DNA of 64,000 nucleotides from Hyphomonadaceae bacterium (GTDB taxonomy: Bacteria; Pseudomonadota; Alphaproteobacteria; Rhizobiales; Hyphomicrobiaceae), in contig JAIEQJ010000035.1 in the NCBI GenBank assembly GCA_019747815.1, positions 124,001 through 188,000 of the forward strand, written 5' to 3'. The notes below the pieces were generated by a model, which had not been told where the DNA came from, did no database searches, and saw nothing but the letters and a program-made list of their open reading frames with translations. The position numbers and the translations under genes were made by a program. Positions 1 to 8,180 of this stretch are shown here, piece after piece. Every line of letters starts with the position of its first letter. The stretch's first letter is position 1.

Positions 1-2
1 AG

Positions 3-1103
3 GTGTTCGAGCTGCCGTCGTTCACGACGCAGTCGGGGCGCACGCTTAAGACCGTGAAGGTGGGCTGGGAGAGCTACGGCACGCTCAATGCCGACAAGTC
101 CAACGCCATCCTGATCTGCCACTTCTTCTCGGGCACCGGACACGCGGCCGGCAAGTATGCGGAAGCGGAGAAGGTGCCGGGCTACTGGGACGCCATCATC
201 GGCCCGGGCAAGGCGATCGATACGGCCAAGTACTTCGTGTTTTCCAGCGACACGCTGGTGAACCTGAGCCCTGGCGATCCCAACGTCACCACCACAGGGC
301 CGGCCTCGATCGATCCCGACACCGGCAAGCCCTACGGCTATCTCAATGAAAAGAACGACAAGGGTTTTCCCATCGTCAGCATTCGCGACTTCATCGAGGT
401 GCAGAAGAAGCTGGTCGACAGCCTCGGCATCAGGAAGCTGGTGATGGTTGCGGGCGCATCCATGGGTGGCCTGCAGACCTATGAATGGGCCGCCGCCTAT
501 CCCGACATGGTGAGCCGGATCATGCCGGTGATCGCCTCGGCGGAGGCCGATGCCGGCCTGATCGATTGGCTCGACATCTGGGCCATGCCGATCCGCCTCG
601 ATCCGAAATGGAACGGCGGCGACTACTACGGCAAGGAACCGCCGTTGGTTGGCCTGGCGCAGGCGCTGAAGATCGTGACCCTGCACGCCCAGACGAATGC
701 CTGGGCGACGGGTGCGTTCGGGGTCAAGTGGACGAAGGACGGCGACAGCCCGGCCACGTCGTTCTCGAACCGGTATCTGGTCGAAACGGCGCTCGACAAC
801 GCCGGCGCGGGCCGGGCCAAGACCTCGGACGCCAACAGCTTCCTCTATCTCGTGCGGGCCAACCAGCTATTTGCCGAAAGGGCAGCCGAGCGCCTCAAGG
901 CCATCAAGGCACCCACGCTCATCATCTATAGTCCGCTCGACCAGGTCTTTGCGGCCGACAGCGTCAAGCGCACGGCCGAGGCCATCGCGGCCAACGGTGC
1001 GGCGGTCGACGTGGTGGCGCTGCAGGGCAACCGCGGCCATCTCGACGGTGTGCTGTCGATGAAGCAGGCCGAGAAGGCGATCGCCGGGTTCCTGGCGAAA
1101 TAG
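3..1103 (+). CDS. MetX-like alpha/beta-hydrolase (5' end possibly outside window)
   Basis: Alpha/beta-hydrolase of the homoserine O-acetyltransferase (MetX) family. The family layout is visible: an N-terminal NAILICHFFSGTGH stretch, the nucleophile elbow GASMGG with Ser near residue 153, an acid in SPLDQVFAAD and a His in GNRGHLDG near the C-terminus. The 366-codon frame opens with a GTG two bases inside the window, so the true start, and any signal peptide, may lie upstream. No met gene is next to it, and many relatives are general acyl hydrolases or transferases, so a role in methionine synthesis is not claimed. It runs convergently towards hslO, with 124 bp between them and no clear terminator. 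Confidence 0.8.
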   Translation: MFELPSFTTQSGRTLKTVKVGWESYGTLNADKSNAILICHFFSGTGHAAGKYAEAEKVPGYWDAIIGPGKAIDTAKYFVFSSDTLVNLSPGDPNVTTTGPASIDPDTGKPYGYLNEKNDKGFPIVSIRDFIEVQKKLVDSLGIRKLVMVAGASMGGLQTYEWAAAYPDMVSRIMPVIASAEADAGLIDWLDIWAMPIRLDPKWNGGDYYGKEPPLVGLAQALKIVTLHAQTNAWATGAFGVKWTKDGDSPATSFSNRYLVETALDNAGAGRAKTSDANSFLYLVRANQLFAERAAERLKAIKAPTLIIYSPLDQVFAADSVKRTAEAIAANGAAVDVVALQGNRGHLDGVLSMKQAEKAIAGFLAK

Positions 1104-1227
1104 GCTTGGTGCGGCCCCTTCAGCTCGTCTCATTTGCGCGAGGCGGCGATTCTTGTGACGGTAGATACCGGCGCTCGGGCTGACGCCCAAGCGCTGGGAC
1201 GACAAGCCAGCCTGTCCGGGACGACAC

Positions 1228-2205
1228 CTATCCCAACAGATCCGGCGCGAACGCGTAGGTGCGCGAGCAGAACTCGCATGTGACGGCAATAGAGCCGTTG
1301 GGCTCGCGCAAGTCCTTCAGTTCGTCCGCGCCGAACCGCTTCAGATACATCTCGATGCGCTCCTGCGAGCAACGGCAGGCCTCGGCGAGATCCGTGGCCG
1401 GGAACACGCGCACGCCCTCCTCATGAAACAGGCGGTACAGAAGCCGCTCCGGCGAGAGCATCGGGTCGAGCAACTCGTGGTCCTCCACCGTTGCCGCCAA
1501 GTGGCGTGCGCGGTTCCAATTCTCGTCGTCCTCGCCCTCGAGGCTCTGATCGTGCGCCTCGCCCTCCAGCTCGCGCTTGCCACCCTCGCGCGGGAGCTGC
1601 TGGATCAGCAGGCCGCCGGCACGCCAATGCCAGGCCCGCGCACCGCCGCCGCCCTGGGCGGGGCCGTAGTGCCGCGCCACGGCCAGGCGAATGAAGGTCG
1701 GGAGCTGCTCGGACTGGCGGAAATAGGTGTGCGCCGCCGTCACCAGCGGCTCGTTGGCGAGCGGCACGATGCCCTGGTAGCTGTCCCTGCCGCCGCCTGG
1801 ATCGATGGTCATGGCGACATGGCCGCTGCCCAGCAGGGCGCCTTGATCGCCGCGTCCGCGCGTGTCGGCGAGAGCGGCATTGCCCTTGTCGAAGTTGGCA
1901 TAGCCGCGCACCTTGCCCGGCGCCTCGAAGTCGGCCACCAGGAAGTCGAGCGGACCGTCGCTCTTGGTCTGCAGGATCAGCTTGGCTTTGTCCTTCAGCG
2001 CGCTGCCCAGCATGCCGGTCAACGCCAGCGCTTCGCCCAGTGCGTGGCTAACCGGCTCGGGATAGGCATGCCGGGAGAGGACGGCATCCACAACCGAGCC
2101 CAAGCGGATGACGCGGCCGATGACGTCCGACTTCACCGTGCGAAAGGGCAGCACGAGATTGTCGGCCGGCAATACCAAGCCCCTGCTGCGTTCCGTGCTC
2201 AGCAT
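1228..2205 (-). CDS. hslO: Hsp33 redox-regulated chaperonin
   Basis: Cytoplasmic holdase chaperone activated by oxidation. The 325-residue protein carries the Hsp33 C-terminal zinc switch: a CRC motif (CxC) followed about 30 residues later by CEFC (CxxC), together holding Zn in the reduced state. The ATG at 2205 is chosen because it overlaps the argF stop as TGATG, which implies translational coupling; a TTG one codon upstream (2208) is also in frame. It is the last gene of the minus-strand argD-argF-hslO operon, an arrangement common in Hyphomicrobiales. Confidence 0.95.
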   Translation of the reverse strand: MLSTERSRGLVLPADNLVLPFRTVKSDVIGRVIRLGSVVDAVLSRHAYPEPVSHALGEALALTGMLGSALKDKAKLILQTKSDGPLDFLVADFEAPGKVRGYANFDKGNAALADTRGRGDQGALLGSGHVAMTIDPGGGRDSYQGIVPLANEPLVTAAHTYFRQSEQLPTFIRLAVARHYGPAQGGGGARAWHWRAGGLLIQQLPREGGKRELEGEAHDQSLEGEDDENWNRARHLAATVEDHELLDPMLSPERLLYRLFHEEGVRVFPATDLAEACRCSQERIEMYLKRFGADELKDLREPNGSIAVTCEFCSRTYAFAPDLLG

Positions 2206-3131
2206 CAATCAACTCCGAGACACCACGCCAGAATGGCTTTCTGCGCGTGCAGTCTGTTCTCCGCTTCGTCCCAGACCGCCGACTGCGGTCCATCGATCAC
2301 CGCCGCCGCCACCTCGTTGCCGCGGTAGGCGGGCAGGCAGTGCATGAATATGGCACCGCGCGCGGCCTTGCTCATGAGCCTGGCATTCACCGCATAGGGT
2401 GCCAGCAACTGCTTGCGCCGGCGCGTTTCCTCCTGCTGGCCCATGGACACCCAGGTGTCGGTGACCACACAATCCGCCCCTGCCACGGCCGCTTCGGGGT
2501 CATCGGTGAGTTCGATGTCGCCGCCGTGGCGCTTGGCCCAGTCCAGGATCTGCCGCTCGGGATTGAGCTGCGGTGGACAGGCCAGCGACAGCTTGAAGCC
2601 GAGCCGTGCAGCGGCCTGGATCCACGACGCCGCCACGTTGTTGCCGTCGCCGCTCCATGCCACCTTGCGGCCCTTGATAGGTCCCAGCCGCTCCTCGAAC
2701 GTCAGGATGTCGGCCGCAATCTGGCAGGGATGGGTGCGGTCGGTCAGGCCGTTGATCACCGGCACGGTCGCGTGCTCGGCAAGCTCGGTCAGCGTTTCGT
2801 GCTTGTTGGCGCGCACCATGATGGCGTCGACATAGCGCGACAGCACCTTGGCTGTGTCGGATATGGGTTCGCCGCGGCCGATCTGCAAGTCCGTGTGGTT
2901 GAGGGCCAGCGTCTGCCCGCCGAGCTGGCGCATGGCCACGTCGAACGACACGCGTGTGCGCGTTGACGGTTTCTCAAAGATCAGCATCAGCACCGCATCG
3001 GCAATGCCCTCGGGCTTCAGCTTGGCCGGCACGCGCTTGCCGGCCTTCTTCATGATGCGTGCCATATCGATGATCCGCCTGAGCGTGCGGGCATCAATGC
3101 GGTCGATGTCGAGAAAATGCCGGGGCGTCAT
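2205..3131 (-). CDS. argF: Ornithine carbamoyltransferase
   Basis: Makes citrulline from ornithine and carbamoyl phosphate in arginine biosynthesis. All signature motifs are present in the 308-residue product: STRTR near residue 56 (carbamoyl-phosphate binding), DRTHPCQ near residue 130, and HCLPAYRG near residue 265, which holds the ornithine-site Cys. The length is normal for the family. It starts 20 nt after argD, behind a GAGAGG-type ribosome site, and its stop overlaps the hslO start. It should share the arginine-leader control proposed upstream of argD. Confidence 0.97.
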   Translation of the reverse strand: MTPRHFLDIDRIDARTLRRIIDMARIMKKAGKRVPAKLKPEGIADAVLMLIFEKPSTRTRVSFDVAMRQLGGQTLALNHTDLQIGRGEPISDTAKVLSRYVDAIMVRANKHETLTELAEHATVPVINGLTDRTHPCQIAADILTFEERLGPIKGRKVAWSGDGNNVAASWIQAAARLGFKLSLACPPQLNPERQILDWAKRHGGDIELTDDPEAAVAGADCVVTDTWVSMGQQEETRRRKQLLAPYAVNARLMSKAARGAIFMHCLPAYRGNEVAAAVIDGPQSAVWDEAENRLHAQKAILAWCLGVD

Positions 3132-3151
3132 GGCTCGAGCCTCTCGCGAGC

Positions 3152-4405
3152 CTAAACGGGCCGGGGCCAGCGCGTCAGCGCCTGGCCGAGACGGCGCGTG
3201 GCCTCCGTCAGCTCGTCCTCGGTGACGTTGAGCGGAGGCAGCAGCCGCACGACGTTGTCGCCCGCGCCGACGGTCAGCAGCTTCTCGGTGATGCAGGCAT
3301 TGATGATTTCGCTCGTCGGCGGCTTCACTTTGATGCCGGTCAAGAGGCCGCTGCCGCGCACCTCCTCGATGACGTGCGGGTGTTCATCCTTGAGTTGCGC
3401 AAGCTGCTGCTTGAAGCGCAGTGCCATGGCTTGGACATGCTCGAGAAAGCCGGGCTCCAGCACGGCCTCCAGCACCGCGGCGCCGACGGCGGTGGCCAGT
3501 GGGTTGCCGCCGAACGTGGAGCCGTGCGTGCCGGCCACCATACCCTTCGCGGCCTCGTTTGTGGCCAGCACGGCACCGATCGGAAAGCCGCCGCCCAGGC
3601 CCTTGGCCACCGCCATCACGTCGGGCGTGAAGCCGGCCCATTCATGCGCGAACAGCTTGCCCGTGCGACCCATGCCGGTCTGCACCTCGTCGAGCACCAG
3701 CAGAAGCCCGTGCCTGTCGCACAGCGCGCGCAACGACTTGAGCCAGGCGTTGGACGCCACGTTGACGCCGCCTTCGCCCTGCACCGGCTCCACCATGATG
3801 CCCGCCGTGTGCGGGCCGATGGCGGCCTCGGCCGCAGCGAGGTCGCCGAAGGGAACGATGTCGAAGCCGTCGGCCGGCTCACCAAAGCCTTCCAGGTGCT
3901 TGGGATTGCCGGCGGACGCGACGGTGGCCAGCGTGCGTCCGTGAAATGCACCCTTGAATGTGACCAGCCGCCAGCGCTCGGGCCGCCCGCTCACGTAGTG
4001 GTGGCGCCGTGCCAGCTTGATGGCGCCTTCGCAAGCCTCGGCGCCGGAGTTGCAAAAGAACACCTGGTCGGCGAACGTCGCCTCGCACAGCCGCTCCGCC
4101 AGGCGCTCTTGGCCGGCGACGCGATAAAGGTTGGAGATGTGCCACACCTTGTGCGCCTGCTCGGTCAGGGCGGCGATCAGGCGGGGATGCGCATGGCCGA
4201 GCGCATTGACCGCAACGCCGCTGGCAAAATCCAGAAAGCGCTCGCCATCGGCCGTGGCCAGCCACGCCCCCTCGCCCCGCTCGAACACGAGGTTGGCACG
4301 TGCGTAGGTGGGCATCACAGCCGCAGAGGGAGCGGACGATGAGGCAGCAGCGGTCGGCGTGGGCTTGGATACGGGCTTGAGGCCCTTCGCGGAGGAAGCT
4401 GACAT
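3152..4405 (-). CDS. argD: Acetylornithine/succinyldiaminopimelate aminotransferase
   Basis: PLP-dependent class III aminotransferase that converts N-acetylglutamate semialdehyde to N-acetylornithine, and often serves lysine synthesis too. Visible motifs are [17 protein letters not shown], the [12 protein letters not shown] segment and the PLP lysine in [10 protein letters not shown]. The ATG at 4405 gives 417 aa with a low-complexity Ser/Ala/Pro N-terminus. An internal ATG at 4315 ([16 protein letters not shown]) matches the usual ArgD N-terminus and could be the true start; a TTG at 4441 is less likely because it lies against the terminator U-tract. It is the first gene of argD-argF-hslO. 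Confidence 0.95.
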   Translation of the reverse strand: MSASSAKGLKPVSKPTPTAAASSSAPSAAVMPTYARANLVFERGEGAWLATADGERFLDFASGVAVNALGHAHPRLIAALTEQAHKVWHISNLYRVAGQERLAERLCEATFADQVFFCNSGAEACEGAIKLARRHHYVSGRPERWRLVTFKGAFHGRTLATVASAGNPKHLEGFGEPADGFDIVPFGDLAAAEAAIGPHTAGIMVEPVQGEGGVNVASNAWLKSLRALCDRHGLLLVLDEVQTGMGRTGKLFAHEWAGFTPDVMAVAKGLGGGFPIGAVLATNEAAKGMVAGTHGSTFGGNPLATAVGAAVLEAVLEPGFLEHVQAMALRFKQQLAQLKDEHPHVIEEVRGSGLLTGIKVKPPTSEIINACITEKLLTVGAGDNVVRLLPPLNVTEDELTEATRRLGQALTRWPRPV

Positions 4406-4442
4406 GGATCTATCTCGGGGACCTATCTCGCAGTCGAACAAT

Positions 4443-4468
4443 AAAAAAAAGCCGCGCTCGGGCGCGGC
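4443..4468 (-). terminator. Rho-independent terminator ahead of argD (candidate attenuator terminator)
   Basis: On the minus strand, arms GCCGCGC (4468-4462) and GCGCGGC (4457-4451) form a perfect 7-bp stem around a CCGA loop, followed by eight T residues (4450-4443). It lies 37 nt upstream of the argD ATG and downstream of a short arginine-rich ORF, so it would stop transcription before argD. The 5' arm can instead pair with CGCGGC at 4511-4506 inside the leader ORF, giving a mutually exclusive antiterminator. Reading it only as the terminator of the membrane-protein gene further upstream is the alternative. Confidence 0.85.
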
Positions 4469-4497
4469 ACGGATGGCGGGATCTCAGAAACGATCCG

Positions 4498-4563
4498 TCA
4501 TCGCAGCCGCGGAAGCAGGCTGGCGCCGGCACGTCGCTCGTTGTTGGTCCGATAGGTCATCAT
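4498..4563 (-). CDS. Arginine-rich leader peptide upstream of argD (candidate attenuator)
   Basis: Twenty-one codons starting ATG ATG, product MMTYRTNNERRAGASLLPRL plus a final Arg. Five of 21 residues are Arg (codons 5, 10, 11, 19, 21), with a tandem CGA CGT pair. The predicted transcription start from the promoter at 4571-4599 falls on or within 1-2 nt of the first ATG, so the mRNA would be leaderless, as known for rhizobial trpL. The TGA at 4500-4498 sits 30 nt before the terminator hairpin. Region 4522-4518 (CAGCC) can pair with 4508-4504 (GGCTG), and 4511-4506 can pair with the terminator 5' arm, giving the 1:2 / 2:3 / 3:4 layout of classical attenuators. No homologue search was possible. 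Confidence 0.7.
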   Translation of the reverse strand: MMTYRTNNERRAGASLLPRLR

Positions 4564-4570
4564 GGGCCGA

Positions 4571-4599
4571 GTTATGCGGTGTGCGCCCTGGCGTGTCAA
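4571..4599 (-). promoter_or_regulatory. Sigma70-type promoter for the argD leader
   Basis: Minus-strand -35 TTGACA (4599-4594, consensus) and -10 CATAAC (4576-4571, 4 of 6) are separated by exactly 17 bp. The predicted start point is about 4565-4563, coinciding with the first ATG of the arginine-rich leader ORF. Confidence 0.75.
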
Positions 4600-4674
4600 T
4601 GCCGGCGCTCGTTGCGTTACCGCCCAAGACAGTCTGCCCTCACGGAGCAGCACCGGTTCCGACGGTTCCTCGCG

Positions 4675-5484
4675 TCAATTTGCCGAGGCATCCGGTACGA
4701 AAAACCGATAGCTCAACGAAATGTAGCTCATCCAAGCCACGGCAGCCAAGAAGCCGACGCATTGGAGGAACGCCAACAACAGTAGCCTAGAGGCAGTTGC
4801 CTCGTGGGCCCACTCCGCAACGATCAGGTTTGCAAGCAACCCGAATATGTACCCTGGCGCAGAGACTAGGATCGTGCCGCCGAACAGCCGCCAGGCGTTG
4901 CCCCTGGTCACTTCCCATGCCCGCCGAAATGACATGGGTCTCCCTACCGCGGTCCCGGGCAGGGCAACAAAGAGGCGTGCAACCACAAGCATCATGAAGA
5001 GGAACATGATGACATAGATGAGCTGGAAGGCCCCTTGAGACGTGGGCGGGCTGCCCGGGATGACTTGCGGCATGCTCGTTAGTAGAGTGAGAAGCACAAC
5101 ACAAACCATCAATACGCCAGCTGCGCCGAAGCTCGCCAAAAGGGCGCGGCCAACATAGCGGGGGACCTCTCCACCAATCTTCACATTGATCCAAGGCGGC
5201 TGCTCGCCCAGCAGGATCAGGCGATGCCAGGCTACGGCCATCGATCCGAATGCAAACGCACCGACTGCCGAGACCAGCAAAGTCGACAGAAAAAATGCGC
5301 CTCTAGGCGGCTCACCCTCCGTAGGAATATTCATTCCGTGAGCAATAAGAAGAGCAGATGTTAGCGGAAACCATACCCAGGCTATTTTCACTACGTTCCG
5401 CCAGTTGGCGACTGTCAGTTGGAAGGCCTGATTGACAGTCGCCGAGGCCGGAAAGGTCTTGGGTTGCGGGATTGAGGTGGGCAC
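4675..5484 (-). CDS. Hypothetical multi-pass membrane protein
   Basis: 269-residue integral membrane protein with about six hydrophobic segments, roughly at residues 30-50, 63-88, 110-138, 155-180, 200-228 and 235-258. The best loop landmark is RPMSFRRAWEVTRGNAWRLF in the second half, an amphipathic motif seen in DUF-type inner-membrane proteins of unknown role. Base use looks less GC-rich than the neighbours, which would fit acquisition or relaxed selection. It is followed on the same strand by the argD leader region but has no obvious terminator of its own. No function is assigned. Confidence 0.7.
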   Translation of the reverse strand: MPTSIPQPKTFPASATVNQAFQLTVANWRNVVKIAWVWFPLTSALLIAHGMNIPTEGEPPRGAFFLSTLLVSAVGAFAFGSMAVAWHRLILLGEQPPWINVKIGGEVPRYVGRALLASFGAAGVLMVCVVLLTLLTSMPQVIPGSPPTSQGAFQLIYVIMFLFMMLVVARLFVALPGTAVGRPMSFRRAWEVTRGNAWRLFGGTILVSAPGYIFGLLANLIVAEWAHEATASRLLLLAFLQCVGFLAAVAWMSYISLSYRFFVPDASAN

Positions 5485-5663
5485 GAAATTCTCGCCTCTC
5501 GCCTTACTGAAGGGCCGACGAACCTTAGTGCGATGGGCAATACTCAGCTATGGACCGATCGCTACAGCGGCCGGATCAAAAAGCGGTCGTGCTCAATTGG
5601 CCACGTGCATAGCGCAAGGCTGATTGATGCGATGGTGTGGGAGGGCAGATTGCTCTGTTGAGT

Positions 5664-5709
5664 AAAAAAGAAGGACCGGGAACCGCACCCCGCGGCGCTC
5701 CCGGTCCTT
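5664..5709 (-). terminator. Rho-independent terminator downstream of gcrA
   Basis: On the minus strand, AAGGACCGGGA (5709-5699) and TCCCGGTCCTT (5681-5671) make a perfect 11-bp stem around a GC-rich loop, followed by C and six T residues (5669-5664). It lies 45 nt beyond the gcrA stop. Confidence 0.9.
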
Positions 5710-5753
5710 CCCCGCATCTTTGCCAACGCCCTCGTTGACAAAGCTGTCTCGTG

Positions 5754-6341
5754 TCAGACCACCGCCTTCTCGCCCGGTCCGACGGGTACATCCGGCGCCT
5801 CGCCGGGCGCCTGCGCCGCGTCGGGGCCCGCGATCACCATCGGCGCGTAGTCGCGGTCGCGCCGGCGCGCTTGCGGCGGCTGGAAGGCGCGCCGGGCATG
5901 CACCTCGCAGTAGGGCAGGCCGGGGATCTTCTTCTTGCCGCAGAAATGGAAATCCGGTTGCTGCGGATCGCCGATCGGCCAGCGGCAGCAGCTTTCGGTG
6001 AGCGTCTGAATATACTTGCGCTCCTTGAGCGGGATCACGAGCTCCTCGGCGGGCGGCACATAGGGCTCGGTATCGCCGAGATAGAGGTTGCGAAGCGCTT
6101 GGTTGCCGACGGGAGCCCCGCGCGGCTTCATCAGGCGCTTGGATGCCGCCTGCGTGCGCACGCGCGGCCGATGCGATTTCATGCGCGAGGTGGTGGCACG
6201 ACCTGACAGGCCGAGGCGATGCACCTTGCCGATCACCGCGTTGCGCGTAACCCCGCCGAGGCGACCTGCGATCTGACTGGCGCTCAGTCCGTCGGACCAC
6301 AATTTCTTGAGAAGTTCCACTCGATCGTCGTTCCAGGCCAT
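5754..6341 (-). CDS. gcrA: GcrA cell-cycle regulator
   Basis: Alphaproteobacterial transcription factor that partners sigma70 and reads GANTC (CcrM) methylation to control division genes. The N-terminus MAWNDDRVELLKKLW leading into GLSASQIAGRLGG and TRNAVIGKVHRLGLSGRA is the diagnostic GcrA helix-turn-helix. A Cys/His-containing C-terminal segment (CCRWPIGDP, FCGKKKIPGLPYCEVHARRA) is the sigma-interaction domain. The ATG at 6341 is chosen over a TTG six codons upstream because MAWND is the conserved start and GGAG precedes it. The gene has its own terminator. Confidence 0.96.
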   Translation of the reverse strand: MAWNDDRVELLKKLWSDGLSASQIAGRLGGVTRNAVIGKVHRLGLSGRATTSRMKSHRPRVRTQAASKRLMKPRGAPVGNQALRNLYLGDTEPYVPPAEELVIPLKERKYIQTLTESCCRWPIGDPQQPDFHFCGKKKIPGLPYCEVHARRAFQPPQARRRDRDYAPMVIAGPDAAQAPGEAPDVPVGPGEKAVV

Positions 6342-6755
6342 GCCCTGGTTCTCCACCAATGACTACGGCGGGTCCCGGCGACACTGACGCACGCGGAATC
6401 CGGCCCCACACGGCCGGAGCTGGAAAAGCGCTCGACGCGAGCTGAACGAGCACGCGAAAACGCAGCCAGACCGGCCGACCTCAACGCAACAGCAAAGGAA
6501 ACTGACAGACGCGTACTAGAACAAAACGCGGCGCACTACGGTGCACCCTTACGCGCGAACCTGCAGCCGCTTCCCCCAAACCGCACCGAACGCGAGGGCC
6601 GCAGGCAACGAGAAGAGATTACTATGCGGTTAACGGGCCGCTCAAGAACGCCACGCACCTCCGGCGACGATTGAGAATCAATCTGTGACTCGGTGAGCAC
6701 AGATTGACGTGCAACTTGTGAATTCTGTGGAAGCGATATTGCGCACGCGCGAATC
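6342..6755. promoter_or_regulatory. gcrA upstream region with GANTC sites and a 9-bp palindrome
   Basis: A 414-bp stretch without a gene between phoB and gcrA. It holds four GANTC methylation sites (6396-6400, 6675-6679, 6687-6691, 6751-6755). It also holds a perfect inverted repeat CAATCTGTG (6679-6687) / CACAGATTG (6698-6706) with a 10-nt spacer; the GACTC site straddles its left arm and spacer. There is no T-tract, so the palindrome is not a typical intrinsic terminator for phoB. It could be a regulator site or a weak transcript end. No clear -35/-10 pair for gcrA was recognised. Confidence 0.45.
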
Positions 6756-7457
6756 TTACGGGGCCTTGCCGTCGAAGACATAGCCGGCGCCACGCACGGT
6801 GCGGATCGGATCGGGATCGACGCCGCGGATCAGAGCCTTCCGCAGCCGGCCGACATGCACATCGACGGTGCGTCCATCGATGAAGGTGTCCCGCCCCCAA
6901 ACGCCATCGAGCAGCTGCTGGCGCGACAGCACGCGACCGGCGTTTTCCATGAAGAACTCGAGCAGCTTGAACTCCGTGGGGCCCAGTCGCACCTCGCGTG
7001 TGCGGCGGGTGACGCGGTGTGCGGCGCGGTCCAGCACAATGTCGTCCCGCTGCAAGATATCGGCAACGAGCTGCGGGGAGGCGCGCCGCAGGAGCGCCTT
7101 CACGCGGGCCACCATCTCCGGCACCGAGAACGGCTTGACCACATAGTCGTCGGCGCCGGTTGCCAGCCCGCGCACGCGATCGCCCTCCTCGCCGCGTGCG
7201 GTCAGCATGAGCACCGGCAGCGCCCGCGTCGCCTCGCGTCGCCGCAGCCGTCGGCACAGCTCGAGCCCCGAAATGCCAGGCAGCATCCAGTCGAGCACGA
7301 CGAGATCGAAGGCGTCCTCGGCCAGAACCACCTCGGCCTCCTCGCCGTTCGCGGCGACGGAGATGCGCAGGCCCTCGGCCTCCAGGTTGTAGCGGATGAG
7401 CTCGGCCAGGGCCGCCTCGTCCTCGACAACCAGGATATGTGGCGTGGAGCCCTTCAC
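6756..7457 (-). CDS. phoB: Phosphate regulon response regulator PhoB
   Basis: OmpR/PhoB-family response regulator, 233 aa. The receiver domain (about residues 8-120) has the acidic pocket VVEDEAA, the phospho-acceptor Asp in VVLDWMLPG and the Lys in VVKPFS. The C-terminal winged helix (about 135-228) ends in DGRTVDVHVGRLRKAL and IRTVRGAGYVF. It would bind pho boxes under phosphate limitation after phosphorylation by PhoR. It follows phoU by 12 nt, so the two are probably co-transcribed. Confidence 0.96.
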   Translation of the reverse strand: MKGSTPHILVVEDEAALAELIRYNLEAEGLRISVAANGEEAEVVLAEDAFDLVVLDWMLPGISGLELCRRLRRREATRALPVLMLTARGEEGDRVRGLATGADDYVVKPFSVPEMVARVKALLRRASPQLVADILQRDDIVLDRAAHRVTRRTREVRLGPTEFKLLEFFMENAGRVLSRQQLLDGVWGRDTFIDGRTVDVHVGRLRKALIRGVDPDPIRTVRGAGYVFDGKAP

Positions 7458-7469
7458 CTGAGCAACCGA

Positions 7470-8180
7470 TCATTCCTTGCGGATGAGCGTCGAGGCCGTG
7501 TCGTCGCTCTTGGGCCGGTCGTCGCTCATGGCAACCCCGTGCACCAGATAATGCACGTTCTCGGCGATGTTGGTGCTGTGATCGCCGATGCGCTCGATAT
7601 TCTTGGCCGCGAACAGGAGGTGCGTGCACAAGCCGATGTTGCGCGGATCCTCCATCATGTAGGTGAGCAGCTCGCGGAACAGCGAATTGTACATGGCGTC
7701 GATGCGCTCGTCGTGGCGCCACACGGCGTCGGCCTTGTCGGCATCGCGCTCGGCATAGGCGTCGAGCACGTCCTTGAGCTGGCTCAGCGCCAGCTCGACC
7801 ATGTGCCTGAGGCCCGTCATCAGCGGCTTGGGGTGGCTCTCGCCAGACACGGCAAGCGCGCGCTTGGCGATATTCTTGCCGAGATCGCCGATGCGCTCCA
7901 GATCGCCGGCGATCTTCAGCACGGTCATGATCTGGCGCAGGTCGTTGGCCATCGGCTGGCGCCGCGCGATCATCAGGATCGTCAGCTCCTGGATGTCGCG
8001 CTCCAGCGCGTCGATGGCGCGGTCGCTGGCGGCGGCGGCTTCGGCGAGCTTGGGGTCGCGCTTTTCCAGGGCGTCGAAGCTCTGTCCCAGCAGGCGCTCC
8101 ACCAGGCCGCCCATCTGGGCGATCTTCTTGTCGAGCTGCCCCAGCTCCTGGTCGTAAGATTTGACGATGTGCTCGTGCAT
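7470..8180 (-). CDS. phoU: Phosphate signalling complex protein PhoU
   Basis: Two PhoU helical repeats in 236 residues, with the metal-cluster motifs ERIGDLGKNIAKRA (about residue 96) and ERIGDHSTNIAENVHYLVHG (about residue 197). PhoU links the Pst transporter to PhoR and restrains PhoB activation. It sits directly upstream of phoB and downstream of phoR, but the pstSCAB genes that usually lie between phoR and phoU are absent here. Confidence 0.96.
   Translation of the reverse strand: MHEHIVKSYDQELGQLDKKIAQMGGLVERLLGQSFDALEKRDPKLAEAAAASDRAIDALERDIQELTILMIARRQPMANDLRQIMTVLKIAGDLERIGDLGKNIAKRALAVSGESHPKPLMTGLRHMVELALSQLKDVLDAYAERDADKADAVWRHDERIDAMYNSLFRELLTYMMEDPRNIGLCTHLLFAAKNIERIGDHSTNIAENVHYLVHGVAMSDDRPKSDDTASTLIRKE

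Noticed and set aside
3-1103. Assignment as methionine-biosynthetic MetX
   Set aside because: The hydrolase motifs fit the MetX superfamily, but many paralogues are unrelated to methionine and no met gene is adjacent.
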